Notes under the pieces: model-generated
Seen by the model: only the letters and a program-made list of their open reading frames with translations
What the model was told of the DNA's origin: nothing
The model's database searches: none
DNA from: Emiliania huxleyi CCMP1516
Lineage: Eukaryota; Haptophyta; Isochrysidales; Noelaerhabdaceae
Length of the DNA stretch: 64,000 bases
Direction: 5' to 3'
Assembly: GCF_000372725.1 (NCBI RefSeq)
Contig: NW_005196094.1
Coordinates: 338,658 to 402,657 of the forward strand
Program-made: the position numbers and the translations under genes
Shown here: in pieces, positions 10,023 to 21,935 of the stretch
How the letters are laid out: each line of letters begins with the position of its first letter
How positions within the stretch are numbered: position 1 is the stretch's first letter

Positions 10023-10255
10023 ATGTCGAAGCGCGAACGAGAGAACCATCGGTACGGGGGCCACGGCGATCGGTATCGCGACAGGTATCGCGATGCGCGC
10101 GGCAGCATCGGTATCGCAGCAGCAGTCGGTCGCGACACACCGGCTTTGATGGTGTCGGCCGTTCGCACCACGCCAATCGTGACGGCTACCGCTCCAACGG
10201 TGGCGGCTGGGGCAGTGGTGTTGGCGACCGCGGCAGCGGCAGCAGTGGCGGTGGC

Positions 10256-10291
<36 letters not shown>

Positions 10292-10935
10292 TGGGGGAGT
10301 AGTGGTGGTGGCCGCGGCGGCTGGGGCGATGGCGGCGGCGGTGGAGGCGGCGACCGCGGCAGTGGCGGAGGAGGCGGCCGCGGCAGTGGCGGCGGGAGAA
10401 GCGGCAGTCGCTGGGAAGAGCCATCGGCGGCAGCACAGCAGCCCGATGGGTCGGACGACGGCTGCTACTCTCCGGGCGCGTCTGACGGGGAGGCGGACCC
10501 CAACCCGTTCGCCGCGATGCGCCGGTGCAGCGGTTCGGCGCAAAGGTGGACGCGCATGCGTTCGACGCCACCGTTCCCTGGCCGCCGCTGCTGCATATCA
10601 GCGGCCTGCCGGAGGACCTCAACTCGTCGGGCCTGCTGCTGCAGCGCTTCGGGAAGAGCCAAGGCGTCAAGGACGCGCACCCGATCTACCTGGGGGCCTT
10701 TACTGGGCGGGCCGCCCTCGTCTTCGAGAAGGACCACTCCGGCTGGGAGAGGGCGAAGGCTTTCCTCGATGCGTGCGGCATGGATCGGGACGAGGTGGTG
10801 CGCCTGCGCGGTGGCGTAGGGCGTCTGGCCGCCGTTCGAGAGGCGGGGCAGCAGCTTGGCCGCCTCCCCGTCGATGGTGACGCGGAAGGCTTGAAAGTCG
10901 AGAGGGTGGCCCTTCTTGATTGCCTCGATGTGGTG
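10023..10935 (+). CDS. Gly/Arg-rich RNA-binding-like protein (gene structure uncertain)
   Basis: Starts at ATG 10023 with an Arg/Asp/Tyr-rich N-terminus (MSKRERENHRYGGHGDRYRD) typical of RNA-processing factors. The meaningful reading then moves to a second frame with an RS-like run and a long Gly-rich tract (about 10180-10420, mostly GGC codons). After about 10525 it moves to a third frame with an RRM-like strand LLHISGLPEDL, a partner strand GRAALVFEK and a helix AKAFLDACG. The frame changes mean introns or length changes in the GGC tract; I cannot fix the splice sites. The strand pair is consistent with a divergent RRM, as in hnRNP or splicing-cofactor proteins. The 3' end is approximate. 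The Ala-rich open frames on the opposite strand are shadows of the GGC tract. Confidence 0.45.
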
Positions 10936-11237
10936 ACGTCCGCGATCATCTGTGGGACGCCCTTGGTCCCCCACTGGTCGAGCGTCATTGCCTGTGCCAT
11001 GAATGTGGGTGGTCTATGGGCGGGGTCCGGCCCGAGCTGCGTCGCACCGGGGAATTCTTTTTAGCGCGCCGTGCCGTCCGCCAGCTCGCTGGCTGGGCGC
11101 GCCGTCCATACACCCGGTCTACTATCCGCAGCCGCTGTGTAGGTGTGCGAACTCGAGATCCCTCGAGAGTTCACGCGGAGAGGGCTGGGGCTATACCAGA
11201 CAGCGTCCATATACAGTTGATCGCTGCGGTGCTGCGC

Positions 11238-11882
11238 ATGTCGGGCTACATCATCCGCACAGAGGGCATCCTGCCCACGTACGCGTGCCTCGGTTTCGTG
11301 CTCCTCTTCCTCGCCCTGATCATCAACGAGGTATTCGTGTCGGCAGAGGCGGAGGAGGCGCCGCCGACCGCCTCACCGTTGCAGCGACACCTCCGACCGG
11401 CCGTCGCCGTTACGATTGGATGGTGTGCGCTCTACTACTCCTTCCTGCAGGGCCAGGCGGCCGCCGCCTTCTGGATTCACAAAAAAAGGCGCGAGGCGGG
11501 CAACAAGGAAAAGGCGGGACACGACAAGGACAAGGCGCTTGAATTCGCTTCCGTAAAGTACCCGGGTCGTCCAAACACCCAGGGCTTGATATTCGTGATG
11601 GACCGCAGCGTCGGTAACCTGCTCGAGCAGACGCCGCCCTTCCTCGTTGCGGTGTGGCTGCACGCGCTGGCAGCCTCTCCGAACGAGGCCGCCTTCTTTG
11701 GCTGGATCTGGCTTCTGCTTCGCGCAGCCTACCCCGTCGCCTTTGCGCACCCGTCGATGCCGCGCGCGCTGTGGGGCGTGCAGCGGAGCCTCGGCGTCAG
11801 TTGGGTCTCTCTCATCACCTGGCCTTCATACGCAGTCATCTGGCGCCTGCTGTACGGCGCGGCGCGAGGCCGTTCAGTTTAA
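11238..11882 (+). CDS. MAPEG-like integral membrane protein
   Basis: A 214-residue protein from ATG 11238 with four to five membrane segments: YACLGFVLLFLALIINEVFV, VAVTIGWCALYYSFLQGQA, FLVAVWLHALAA and FFGWIWLLLRAAYPVAF. The stretch DRSVGNLLEQTPPFL followed by the Arg-Ala-Tyr-Pro membrane helix is the MAPEG pattern (microsomal glutathione/eicosanoid metabolism membrane proteins), whose helix 2 carries Asn-Glu next to the membrane. The family binds glutathione or lipid substrates in the ER or in plastid envelopes. Length is slightly above the usual 130-170 residues because of the N-terminal helix and a Lys-rich loop (about residues 85-105). The enzymatic role is unproven. Confidence 0.6.
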   Translation: MSGYIIRTEGILPTYACLGFVLLFLALIINEVFVSAEAEEAPPTASPLQRHLRPAVAVTIGWCALYYSFLQGQAAAAFWIHKKRREAGNKEKAGHDKDKALEFASVKYPGRPNTQGLIFVMDRSVGNLLEQTPPFLVAVWLHALAASPNEAAFFGWIWLLLRAAYPVAFAHPSMPRALWGVQRSLGVSWVSLITWPSYAVIWRLLYGAARGRSV

Positions 11883-12369
11883 CATAAAAAATAGTATTGG
11901 GCCGCGTATGTTTGTATCCTGTTGCCCGCGGCCCAGAACAATCATTGTAATTGGTCCCTCGCGAACTGCGATATTGCGCGTTCGATAGGACGTCCGTGTC
12001 CATATCGTTTCCTCTATTCGTCGTCTTGTTCATATGCGTTTCCGGGTTCCGATTCGTTTCCGATTCGTTTCCGATTCGTTTCCAGTTCCCCTGAACCAGG
12101 GACGCGCATATGGATGACCACGAGTATAAACAAACAATGGGCCCTCTACACAGCCCTGGGCCGAGAGAGCGCCCGTACACACGGCTCTACGGTGGGGCGG
12201 GGCTCTCGTCTCTCCGACTCCCCGATGTACATAACTCTCTCTCAATCTCATCGCGCTCACTCAGAGGCCCACCGGAAGTTTCTCCATCTCTGCCTCCACT
12301 CGCTGCACAATATAGCACAAACCGGCGTCTCGTTCCTGGCTGCTGCAATCATCGCAGGGGCGATCGCTC
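11883..12369. other. gene-free stretch with 11-base tandem repeat
   Basis: Between the MAPEG-like gene and the convergent RND gene. It contains about three or four tandem copies of an 11-base unit (GATTCGTTTCC) at about 12035-12085. No gene or RNA is recognised. Confidence 0.5.
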
Positions 12370-15300
12370 CTAGAGGTGAGCGTCGCGCCCTGGCCGTGGC
12401 GGTCGCCGCGAGCGGCTCTTGGGGCCGTCGCAGCTCAGAGCATCTCGCCCGAGGACTCCCTGCTGTCGCTTGGCGGCGGGGCCAGAGCCTCGCCGAGTCC
12501 GCCTCCCGCCTGGTGCGGGCTGCCGGGCACGCTGTGCGGGCCCACCGGCTCGCCGACATCCACCTGCAGCGCCCAGCCCGAGCCGGACCCGTCGGGCGTC
12601 GGCGGTCGGACGGCGCGGCGGGGCGGCGACGTGGCCACTCCGCGCGTGCCGCGCACGTCCTGCGGGCGCGGGCGCAGAGGGGCGGGTTGGGGAGGGGCCC
12701 GGGCGGGGAAGCTCGAGGCGGGGGAGGGGGCGAGCAGGCGCGAGGCGGGGGAGGGGGCGAGCAGGCTCGAGGCGGGGGAGGGGGCGAGCAGGCTCGAGGC
12801 GGGGGAGGGGGCGAGCAGGCTCGAGGCGGGGGAGGGGGCGAGCAGGCTCCTGCGGGCCGAGCAGCATCAGGGCGGTGAGGAAGGCGGCGGAGAAGACGAG
12901 CGAGACGGCCGTCACAAAGAGGAAGACGACGCCAAAGTCGCGGAGCGGGAGGAGGCGGGCGAGCAGCAGCGGCAGCACGGCGGCGAGCGTGGTGAGGGCG
13001 GCGGCGACGACCGACGGGAGGCGCGCGAGCAGCGCCGCGCGCGACTTGTAGAAGCGGTCGGGCAGGAGGGAGTGCGTGTAGGCGTGCGCCGCGTGGATGA
13101 TGTAGTCGACGGAGAGGCCGATGATGAGCGAGAGGGCGAGTGCCTCGACGACGCCGAGCGGCATCGAGAAGAGCCGCATCAGGCCGAGCACCGACGCGAC
13201 CATCCCGAGGAGGCAGAAGAGCGCGGCGTACGCGACGGCGAGCGAGCGCGAGAAGACGAGCACCGCCGCCATCGAGAAGAGCGGCGTCCAGAGCAGCGCC
13301 GAGTAGACGCCGCGGAAGAAGGCGTCCTCGGTGGCGAGCATGTTCCACTTGGGGCAGCTCGAGACGCCGCGCGCCGCGACGCCCTCGAGGCTCCTAAACC
13401 AGCCCTCCCACTCCTGCTTGTAGTGCGCGAGCAGCTGCGGGTCGGCGAGCAGCCGCAGCGCCGCCGTCCCGCGCGCGTCGAACTTTGCGCGGACGCGGAC
13501 GCGCAGCCAGCTCACCGCCGCGAAGTCTGGGCCGGTGAAGCCCACCATCTCGCGGTACTGCGGCGTGGCCGAGAGGAAGCTGTGCATCTGCGGCGCAAAC
13601 TCGCCGGGCTCGAGCGGGAAGGCGGCCTCGGCCTCGGCCCCGCTCTTGTCTTTGAGCAGCCACTCCTTGAAGTCGCTCATCACGCAGTCCGCCCGCTCGA
13701 TCGGGTGCGACGGGTTTGGGTTGTCGCTCGACCACGGCTTGTTCAGCTGGGCGCAGGCTTCGACGAGCGCCGACTGGTCCTCCCTGAGCATCGTCCTGCC
13801 CGCCCCTCTGCTCAGCGTGTAGCGCGCCTTCGGCTCCCCCGCCTCGACCAGCTCGACGCCCCAGAAGACGTCGCACACCTCGGCCGCTGCGAGGAAGGTA
13901 GCGGGCATCTTCTCGCCGGCGGGCACCGACTCGAACCGGACAACCACTCGCGCGGCGACGCCCAGGCCCGCCCCGACGCCCGAGCAGAGCAGGGAGAGCA
14001 GCAGCAGGAGCAGCGCGCAGCTCGGCCGGTCCTTCTCCGAGGGCGCCTCGTCGTCCGTGATGCCGAGGCACGGCTCGCCCGTGTACCACGCCAGCGCGGT
14101 GGCGGTGGCGGGCAGCCAGGTGAGGGCGGCGAACCCGGAGCAGCTCACGAGGAGGACGAGCGTGGAGGGCACCAGCGACGAGTGCGCCAGCGACACGGCG
14201 CCGGGCAGGAAGCACGCCCGCACGAGGCAGCCGCCGACGCCGGCGGCCACGCCGTTCGCGAGCAGGACGGCGCCCCACCTCACGCGCGGCGGGTTGGGCT
14301 CGCCGCGCCGCCAGACGACGATCCGCGAGGTGAGCAGCAGGTGCGTGAGCGCCGTCGCGACGAGGAGGGCCATCGCGAGCGCGTTGGCGGCCGCCTCCCA
14401 GTAGCGCGCCTCCGCCAGCGGCTGGAGGAGCGCGAGCCCACAGCACGCGGCCGCCAGCGCCGCGGCGGCCTGCGCCGGCCAGGCGGCGTGCGTGGAGACG
14501 CGGGGCGGCTGGAAGGGGCCGAGCGCGATGCAGTGGCGCATCGCGTGCGCGGCGGCGGCAAAGGCGACGGCGTGCACGTTGAGCGACAGCTCGACCGCGA
14601 CCGGCGTCAGGCGCGGCCAGCCCGAGACGCCGCCCGCGACCTCGGCGTCGGCCGAGCAGCGCAGCATGGCGAGGCACACGGCGAGGGCGGCGCCGGAGAG
14701 GGCGACCAGCAAGTCCGCGAGGGCCTCGCGGTGCGCGGTCGACGCGACGAGCGGCCGGAAGCACAGCGACGGGCGCTGCGACGCCTGCGCCATCGCGGCG
14801 GCGGCGAGGAGCACGGCGTCGGTGCCAGTGAGCAGCGAGAGCTGCAGCGCGTACCCGTCGAAGCCGCCGCCTCCAAGCTCCGCGTCGTCCGGGATGCAAG
14901 CGAGGATGAGGGAGATGAGCGCGCCCGAGTTGCACGCGGCGACGATGCCGAGGATGCAGACGAGCTGCACGGTGTGGCCGAGCGAGCCGGGCGGCGGCCA
15001 CGGCTCGCCCGCCCACGGCGCAAAGATGCCGAGGTGTACGTTCGCCTTCATCGCCTTGGCGAGCTTGAGCAGCGGCACGCCCGTCACCAGCAGCGAGGGC
15101 GCGAGTAAGAAGAGGCCGATCCGGCCGGTGGGGCCGAGGGCGTACGCGGTGGCGAGGGTCGAGCGCGTCAGCAGCAGCACGCACGCCGCGAGGAGCGCGA
15201 GCGCAACGGCGGCGGCGCCGAAGACGACGCGCCGCCTGCCTGCCGGCTCGACGGGCCGCAGGAGGAACCACGGCCGCTCCTCGCGGTGGACGAAGTACAC

Positions 15301-18300
15301 CGCGGCGCAGAAGAGCGCGCCGCCGCCCCAGACGATGCCGAGGAAGACGGCGACGACCTGCGCCTGCAGCTCCGCGGCGGAGAGGGGCCGCAGCCCGTTC
15401 CACGCGAAGTCGAGGTCGAGGGGCGGGTTGTGCGCGGCGCGCAACGCCCACACGCTCCCCGCGACGCAGCCGACGGCCACCGCGCCGTGCAAATTCTTGA
15501 CGAGCTGCGGGTCGCGCCGCGCCCAGTCGGACGGCTGGAAGAGCCACACCGGCGCGGCGAGGCCCGCCGCCGCCGCGGCCAACGCGTGGCAGACGCCGCT
15601 CGCGAGGAGCGACGCGGCGAGGAGGTCGCCGACGACTGTCTGGCCGGCCGCGCCGAAGACGGCGTGCAGCGCGCTGCTCGAGCCGGCGAGCAGGAGCAGC
15701 CCCCACCCGCCCAGCTGCAGCGCCGCCGCGAGTGCCGCGAGGGGGTAGCGCAGGCCCGGCTGGGCGCGCACCGCGCCGGAAGAGTGCCCATCGAAGGCGC
15801 TGCGTGCGGCGGCGCCCACCGCGACCGACTGGCCGTGCCACACCAGCGCGAGGAGGAGCGCCTCGCCGCGGAGCCCGCTGAGCGACCAGCCCAGCCCGAC
15901 GTCGCCGCTCACCCCGCTCGGGAAGACGGTGCCCACCGTCGCCAGCACCGCGATGCCGCCGCCGAGGCAGGCGAGCGAGCCGGCTGCCGTGCCGCGGGTC
16001 GAGGCGGCGGGGTGGCGCAGCATCGAGTGCGACGGGCCGAGGATGCCGTACGGCTCGCCGCCGCGCGCCGCGAGGGAGCGGCAGAGCAGCGCGAGCGCGG
16101 CGGAGTGCAGCAGCAGCAGCACCCCGAGAACGTGCCCGAGCAGCCCCTCTGCGTCGCTCGCAAAGTAGCAGAGGGAGAGGGGGAGCGCGAGCGCCAGCAC
16201 GCCGAGCACCGCGGCGACGCCCCCGGCAGCGGCGGCGGCGAGCGACGAGAGGGCGGTGAGCGCGCCGCCCGCGCCGAGCGGAGGGTGCCAGATGGCGAGC
16301 GGCGTGAGGGTGCGCAGCGCATGCCCGAGCTGCAGCAGCAGCCCGCCGTCGAGCAGGCAGAGCATCCCAAGCAGCACGCCGTACGTCCGGCCGGCGCGCG
16401 CCTGCGCGGGCGAGCGCGGCACAAGGGGATCGGGCGCGGCGGGCCAGGGCGCGTCCGGGCGTGTCCGGGCGAGGCGGGCGCGGCGGGCGCGGCGGGCGCG
16501 CGCGCACGTCGACCGGCTCGCCGGCGTCGGCCGCGCCCGGGCCCGCCCGGAGCAGCGCCTCGTGGTAGTCGGGCAGCTCCACGGCAAGGAGGCCCTTGAG
16601 GTCGTCGGGGAGCGCCGCCGCCGAGGCGGGCATCTCCACCCTGCGGTAGATGTCGCCCGTGAAGGCGGAGAGCGCGCCCCAGAAGGAGTCCATGTAGTAG
16701 AGGCAGTTGTTGAGCTGCACGTCGGTGCCGCACTCGCCGTCCGCCTCGCAGCGCTCGCCGATCTGCAGCGCCGGGTCGGAGCACTTTTTGAGCGAGCGCG
16801 CCTCGTCGGCGCTCTTGGGGCAGTCATCCACCTCGAGCATCCCGTCCAGCGCGACCTGGCCCGGGGCGTTGCAGGAGGCGGGGGGAGGGCGTGTGAGCGG
16901 GGGGGGGGGGGCCTCTGAGGGGGGCGTCCACACGCCGCCCCGGCGGCTGCCGCGTCGCACCGGCCCGCCCTTGTCCGACCCGTCCCGGCTGCAGTGCGGC
17001 GCGATGTGCACGCAGCTCGAGCGCGCGCGCTCGTCCTCGCTCGGCCCGGGCGTCGACTTGAACTGGTAGACGTCCCTGTTCTTCTGCGAGAGGTCGCCGT
17101 ACAGGCAGTTGTTGAGCAGGAAGTCGGTCATGCACTCGCCGTCCGCCTCGCAGAGGTCGCCGACGCTCAGCGCGCCGTCGTCGCACTTACGGAGCGCGTC
17201 GGCCTTCGCCTCCGTCGCGGGGCACTCCGTCTCGGACACGGGCTCGAGGCAGCGGTCGTGGCCGCGGCAGAGCTTCTTGTCCGGCCGCAGCCCGCACATC
17301 CCGATCGGCAGCGCCACCCGGCGGTAGACGGCGCGCTCGATTTGGGGCTCGTCGCCGTACCGGCAGTTGGCCGCGTGCTCGTCGGTGCCGCACTCGCCCT
17401 GCCCCTTGCACAGCTCGCCGACGTCCGCCAGGTCGCACGTGCGCAGCGAGGCCACGCGCTCCGCCTCGACCGGGCACTCCTCGGCCGTCGCGAGGTTGAG
17501 GCAGGCGGCCTTGCCGCCGCAGTGGTTGAAGAGGACGTCGCAGCCGCAGCTGGCGGCGGCGAGCAGCGGGCGGGAGGCCGCGGCGAGCTCCTTGTCCCTC
17601 GCCTCGCGCGCCTCCTCCTCGAAGGCGTAGCCGGTGCCGGGCAGGGTGGGCGGCGCGTTCGCGAAGAACGGAGCGCCGGGCGGCGACGGCGGCGGCGACG
17701 GCGGCGGCGGGCCGGGGGGCGGGTCGGGAGGCAGAAAGCCGACGGCGAGGGTCTGATCATTCTTCACCCGGAGGGCGCGCGAGCGGCGCTCGCTCATCAT
17801 CCGGTCGGAGGGGAAGAGCGCCGACCCGTTGGGCCCGCCCCGCGCGCGGTCGATGACGGCTTGCATCGTCGGGTCGGGCGCGAAGGTGAAGGTGTCGTCG
17901 AACCCGTACTGCAGCGAGAGCGCGAGCGGCGCGAGCAGCAGCAGCAACGCCGCGAAGCCGCACAGCACGGCGCGTCGCGAGGCGAACCAGCAGGCGTGGA
18001 GGTCGCGCAGCCGCCGCGCCTGCGCGGCGCGCTGCGGCTCGGGCAGCGGCTCGCGGTGGAGGCCGAAGGCGCCTGCGGTACAGGTGCGAGAGGGGTCGTG
18101 GGGAAGGCCCCTCGCCGCGGGGCCGCGGTGGGAGGGAGCAGCGTGGTGTGGGAGGGAGCAGCGTGGTGTGGGAGGGAGCAGCGTGGTGTGGGAGGGAGCA
18201 GCGTGGTGTGGGAGGGAGCAGTGTGGTGTGGGAGGGAGCAGTGTGGTGTGGGAGGGAGCAGCGTGGTGTGGGAGGGAGCAGCGTGGTGTGGGAGGGAGCA

Positions 18301-21300
18301 GCGTGGTGTGGGAGGGAGCAGCGTGGTGTGGGAGGGAGCAGTGTGGTGTGGGAGGGAGCAGCGTGCGCCTTGCTCGCGGAGGACGAGGAGGGGAGGCAGG
18401 TAGGTGAGGGCGAGGGCGAGGTTGATGAGGATGAGCACGCCTGCGGCTCGGGGAGGCGACAGTGGACGACACTCGCGGCTGCCGCCCCGATGCTCGAGGG
18501 GCCGCCGGGGAGGGCTGGGGGCGGGAGGGGGAGAGGCGCGCCGCCGCACAGGCCGAACTGGAAGACGGCGGGGATCGCCTGGCGGCGGGGAGGCGAGTGC
18601 GGTGAGCGTGGCGCGTGCTGCGCCCCGCGGCCGAGCCGGGAGAGGGCGGGGGGAGGGGGAGGGTGGGGGAGGGGGCGGGGGGAGGGGTGTGGGAGGGGGG
18701 GGGCGGGGCGGGGGGTTCGGAGGGCGCTGCCGAGGAGCAGTTGATGAGGAGGGAGAAGGCGGTGGTGAGGTCCGCCGCAAGCAGCGGAGGCAGCGCCTGC
18801 CGGCAGGTCCAGCGGAGGCGCGCCGCGAGGGAAAGCGGCTCGCCGCGGCAGCGCAGCTTGTCGGACTGGGCCCACGTGTCGCAGTAGACAAACATGTTGT
18901 CCGCCTGTGGTGTCACCCCCCCCCTCGCGTGAGGGGTGCGCCCGCCTCTCGCAGCAGCTCGCGCCGCGCCGGGTGCGCCGAGACGCCGACAACCACCCAG
19001 AGCGACGCGGCGGAGAAAGCGGAGAGCTTCTGCACCCCGCCGAGGACGCAGACGCACCAGTAGAGGAGCGGGAAGGAGAGGAGGAGCTGGGCGGTCGCCA
19101 GCGCCGCCATCCGCGCGCAGCGAAAGTAGAGGCGCATGTAGCCGCCGACAAGGGCGCAGGCGAGGAGCAGGAGCCAGAGGTCGTGCGAGAGGGAGGCCAT
19201 CAGCTCGCCGTAGAGGAGAGAGGTGCCGCCGCCGTAGTAGGTGCCTGCGCGAGAGGGTCGCGCGAGAGGAGGGGGAGGGGTGGGCAGGGGCGGAAAGGCG
19301 AGGCCGGCGCACGGCTCTCGGCTGGCTCTCGGCTGGCTCTCGGCTATGTCTCACGGATCAGGGGGTACTGCTGCGAGAGGCGTGCGAGCAGCCCGGCGAG
19401 GTCGCGCCTGAGGGGAGGAGGGAGGAGGGAGGAGGGAGGAGGGAGGAGGGAGGAGGGGGGAGGGAGGAGGGGAGAGGAAGCTCGGAGGGGCTCGCGGTCC
19501 ACCGCCCCCCCCCCACCCCTCCGGAAGTGCGCTGTCTCCCGCTCTGTGAAGTTGCGCGCCAGTCCTCGCTGTTCATCCCGCGGAGGGTGAGCTTCGAGCG
19601 GAGGGCGACGAGGTCTCTCTTGGCGGGGCCGCGAGGCGGCGGGGCGAGGCCCAGGTCGGCGAGGAGCTGCCTGGGGCGTGGGGGGGGGGGGGGGGGGGGG
19701 GGGCCAAAAAGGCAAATTCTTGCCCCGGGGAAAAAAGGGGGGGGGGGGGCTTTCCCCCCCTCCCCCCAAAAAAAACCGGGCCTGGGGGGGGGGGGGGGCC
19801 ACTTAACCCCCCCCCCCCTTTTTTTGGGGGCAAAAGGGGGCTCCGCCCCCTTTTTTTCGGGCGGGGGGGGGCCCCCAGGGGGGGGGAACTCAAAAAAAAG
19901 GGGGGGGTTTTCCCGGTTTTCCCCCTCCTCGACGGCCGGCCAGAGGTAGTTGACTACCGAGTCCACGGACTCGCACTCGCAGGGCTGCTGCTCTCCCGCG
20001 GGCAAGCCGCCTGGGGAAGGGGGGAGGAGGGGGGGGAGGAGGAGGAGACGCACTCGCAAGGCCGCTCCTCCCCCCTCCCTCGGGTCTGGCCGCTCCTCCC
20101 CCCTCCCTCGGGTCCCCCCTCCCTTGGGTCCCCCTCCCTCGGGTCCCCCTCCCTCGGGTCCCCCTCCCTCGGGTCCCCCCTCCCTCGGGTCCCCCCTCCC
20201 GCGGGCAGAGCCGCCTCGTAGAGGAGGCCACTAGAGCGCAGACCTCGGCCAGATCTTGGCCAGATCTCGGCTAGATCTCAGCCAGATCTCGGCCAGATCT
20301 CGGCCAGATCTCGGCTAGATCTCGCCCGGCAGAGGAGGCCTCCACTCCTCGCAGTGCGGCTGCCCGTCCCTCCCCTCCGCCGCCCAACGAGTCAGCTCGA
20401 GCTCGACGAGCCGCACCTGTGAACAGCGTCTCTTCACACCTCTTGCTGTGAACAGGTGCCCAGCGAGTCAGCTCGAGCTCGACGAGCCGCGCCTACGCCA
20501 AGAGACTCGCGGACGGGTCCCGGAAGGGTCCCGGAAGGGTCCCGGAAGAGCGCGGCGGCTCGAGGTAGCCGCGCCTGCGCCAGCGCGCGAGGCTCCAGGA
20601 TCGACCTGTGCAACGCAGTGTCAGAGAACATGAGTGTGATGCACGACGTGATGTGGCGCGAGGCTCGAGGATCGACCCGTCGCGGCGAGCCGTGTGGACG
20701 AGCCACACTGAATTGCGCGGCAGGTGGCTGGAGCTGCACGAGGCGGAGGAGGAGGAGGAGCGAGGCGAGGAGCCGAGGCGGCGCGAGGCGAGGCGAGGCG
20801 TGGCCGACCGGTTGAGCCCTGAATCGCAGACGAGGCGCGGCGTGGGGTGAGGAGGTGCGGCGGACCCGCGGGTGGCGAGGCCTGCGGCGGCGGCGGCGCT
20901 CACCCGAGAGCGGCGAGGGCTGCCGCGGCTGGTCGGCGGGAGGCGCCAGCGAGGCGAGGGCCCGGCGCGGCGAGGGTTGCATGTAGGCGGAGGCGGAATG
21001 CTGAAAGAGCTCGCCGGAGCGCTGCAGACGGAAGAGGATGCAGTCTCGGTTGGAGGCGTCGGTGAAGAGGGCGTCGTCGACGGAGAAGCGCTCCGCCGGC
21101 GTCGCGAGCACCCACAGGCCCGCGCCAAACGAGAGTGCGACGATGGCGAGGAGCGTGACGACGGGAAACGCGGCCATGCAGAGGAAGCAGGCGCCGGGCC
21201 GCTGGTCTTGGTGCGCCGGGAGCTCGAGGGTCTCATCGTGGTCCTGCTGCAGGTACTCGGTGGGGACGGTGCCGTCGGGGCTGTCGCTACGAGGATGCCC

Positions 21301-21378
21301 GCCCGCCGCGAAGCGCTGCAAAGCGTGGCTGACGTGCTCCTCCTCGGTGATGTCGTCGTCCTCGTCGAGCCGCTCCAT
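12370..21378 (-). CDS. giant RND/Dispatched-type permease with inserted multi-membrane block (spliced)
   Basis: The start is ATG 21378 (MERLDEDDDITEEEHV), followed by the first membrane span (FPVVTLLAIVALSFGAGLWV). Approximate exons run 21378-20975, 20005-19920 (CECESVDSVVNYLWP), 19680-19535, 19245-18945, 18905-18740, 18560-18366, 18080-16925, 16880-16510, 16401-12860 and perhaps 12700-12435. The 19-18 kb exons form the first sterol-sensing-like membrane bundle. The 18.1-16.5 kb exons hold a span (FAALLLLLAPLALS), a Pro stalk and three similar Cys-rich modules (C-x-ADGEC-x-TD-x-NNCLY type). About 900 residues with roughly 18-20 predicted spans follow. The end is a classic second RND half with GLSVDY, the intramembrane Asp motif of RND/Patched proteins. 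Such proteins export lipids or lipid-linked ligands using a cation gradient. Whether the stop is 12370 or 12435 depends on splicing. The single-gene reading is inferred: each half lacks what the other supplies. Confidence 0.65.
12711..12850. repeat. 27-base tandem repeat near the RND gene 3' end
   Basis: About five copies of a 27-base unit containing CTCGAGGCGGGGGAGGG. In the gene's frame it would encode PLPRLEPAR repeats, so it is either a coding tail or an intron minisatellite before the last exon. Confidence 0.8.
18131..18364. repeat. 20-base intronic minisatellite
   Basis: Almost 12 uninterrupted copies of a 20-base unit (GGAGGGAGCAGCGTGGTGTG) with a C/T variant at one position. It lies between two exons of the RND gene and is open in several frames, which produces long spurious HTTLLPPTP-type translations. 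Confidence 0.9.
19676..19925. other. homopolymer-dominated stretch, probably poor sequence
   Basis: About 250 bases consist almost entirely of runs of 5-25 G, C, A or T in ladder order, unlike anything around it. It falls inside the RND gene between two exons. It looks like a low-quality read end or a failed gap fill and not real DNA, so gene structure across it should not be trusted. Confidence 0.65.
20085..20206. repeat. CCCTCCCTCGGGT minisatellite
   Basis: About seven copies of a 17-20-base pyrimidine-rich unit (CCCCCTCCCTCGGGT) lie in the large first intron of the RND gene. Confidence 0.8.
20240..20325. repeat. AGATCTCGGCC tandem repeat
   Basis: About eight copies of a 10-12-base unit around CCAGATCTCGG, in the same intron as the preceding minisatellite. 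Each unit contains the palindrome AGATCT. Confidence 0.8.
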
Positions 21379-21935
21379 TATATGGTGCGACCGGCTGAGT
21401 GATGGCGACCGGGCGCTGGAGAAATGAGGCGCCAGAACTCGACTGTCGGCGGACAGCCGGCAGCAAGAGAAACCGCAGTGCGCGGACCGCCACTGCTGTA
21501 CAAGACTCTAAAAGTCCGTCGGCCTAAAAGACGCCGCGGACAAAGGAATTTCGGCCCGCCGAAATTCCACACATGACTGTGAACACATCCACAGTCTACT
21601 AAGAGCATAGCCGTCTACTTAGAAGCACCAAAAGGGCAAGGCATACCGGTGTGAACAAGTCTCCACCGACACCCCCTCGTGCATTGGCCGTTGGTGCTTA
21701 TCCGACGTCTCGGAGTAGCAACCTGGCCGCAGGAAATTAATTGCATACGGTCTGTAGGCTCCTCGGAGGCGGAGCAAGCCTCAGCATGTTACATGAAGCG
21801 CCCGTGCCAAAGGAACGCAACGAAGGGAGTGAGGAGCACGCCCAACCCTTGTCTCTTGTGGCACGCTAAATACCCAAAATTTAAGAAAGCACCTACGCTC
21901 GCAATCCTACATCTCTTTACATCTTCTAGCGCGCG

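Noticed and set aside
9941-10670. Ala/Thr-rich minus-strand open frames
   Set aside because: They are the complement of a GGC/GGT tract coding poly-Gly on the plus strand.
12376-15108. 910-codon open frame on the plus strand inside the permease gene
   Set aside because: Glu/Arg/Gly-rich, no domain, and exactly opposite a frame with membrane spans and the GLSVDY motif. High GC keeps the antisense frame open.
18131-18364. Regular 20-base repeats, considered as a CRISPR array
   Set aside because: The units are directly head to tail with no spacers, and the setting is a eukaryotic intron. It is a minisatellite.
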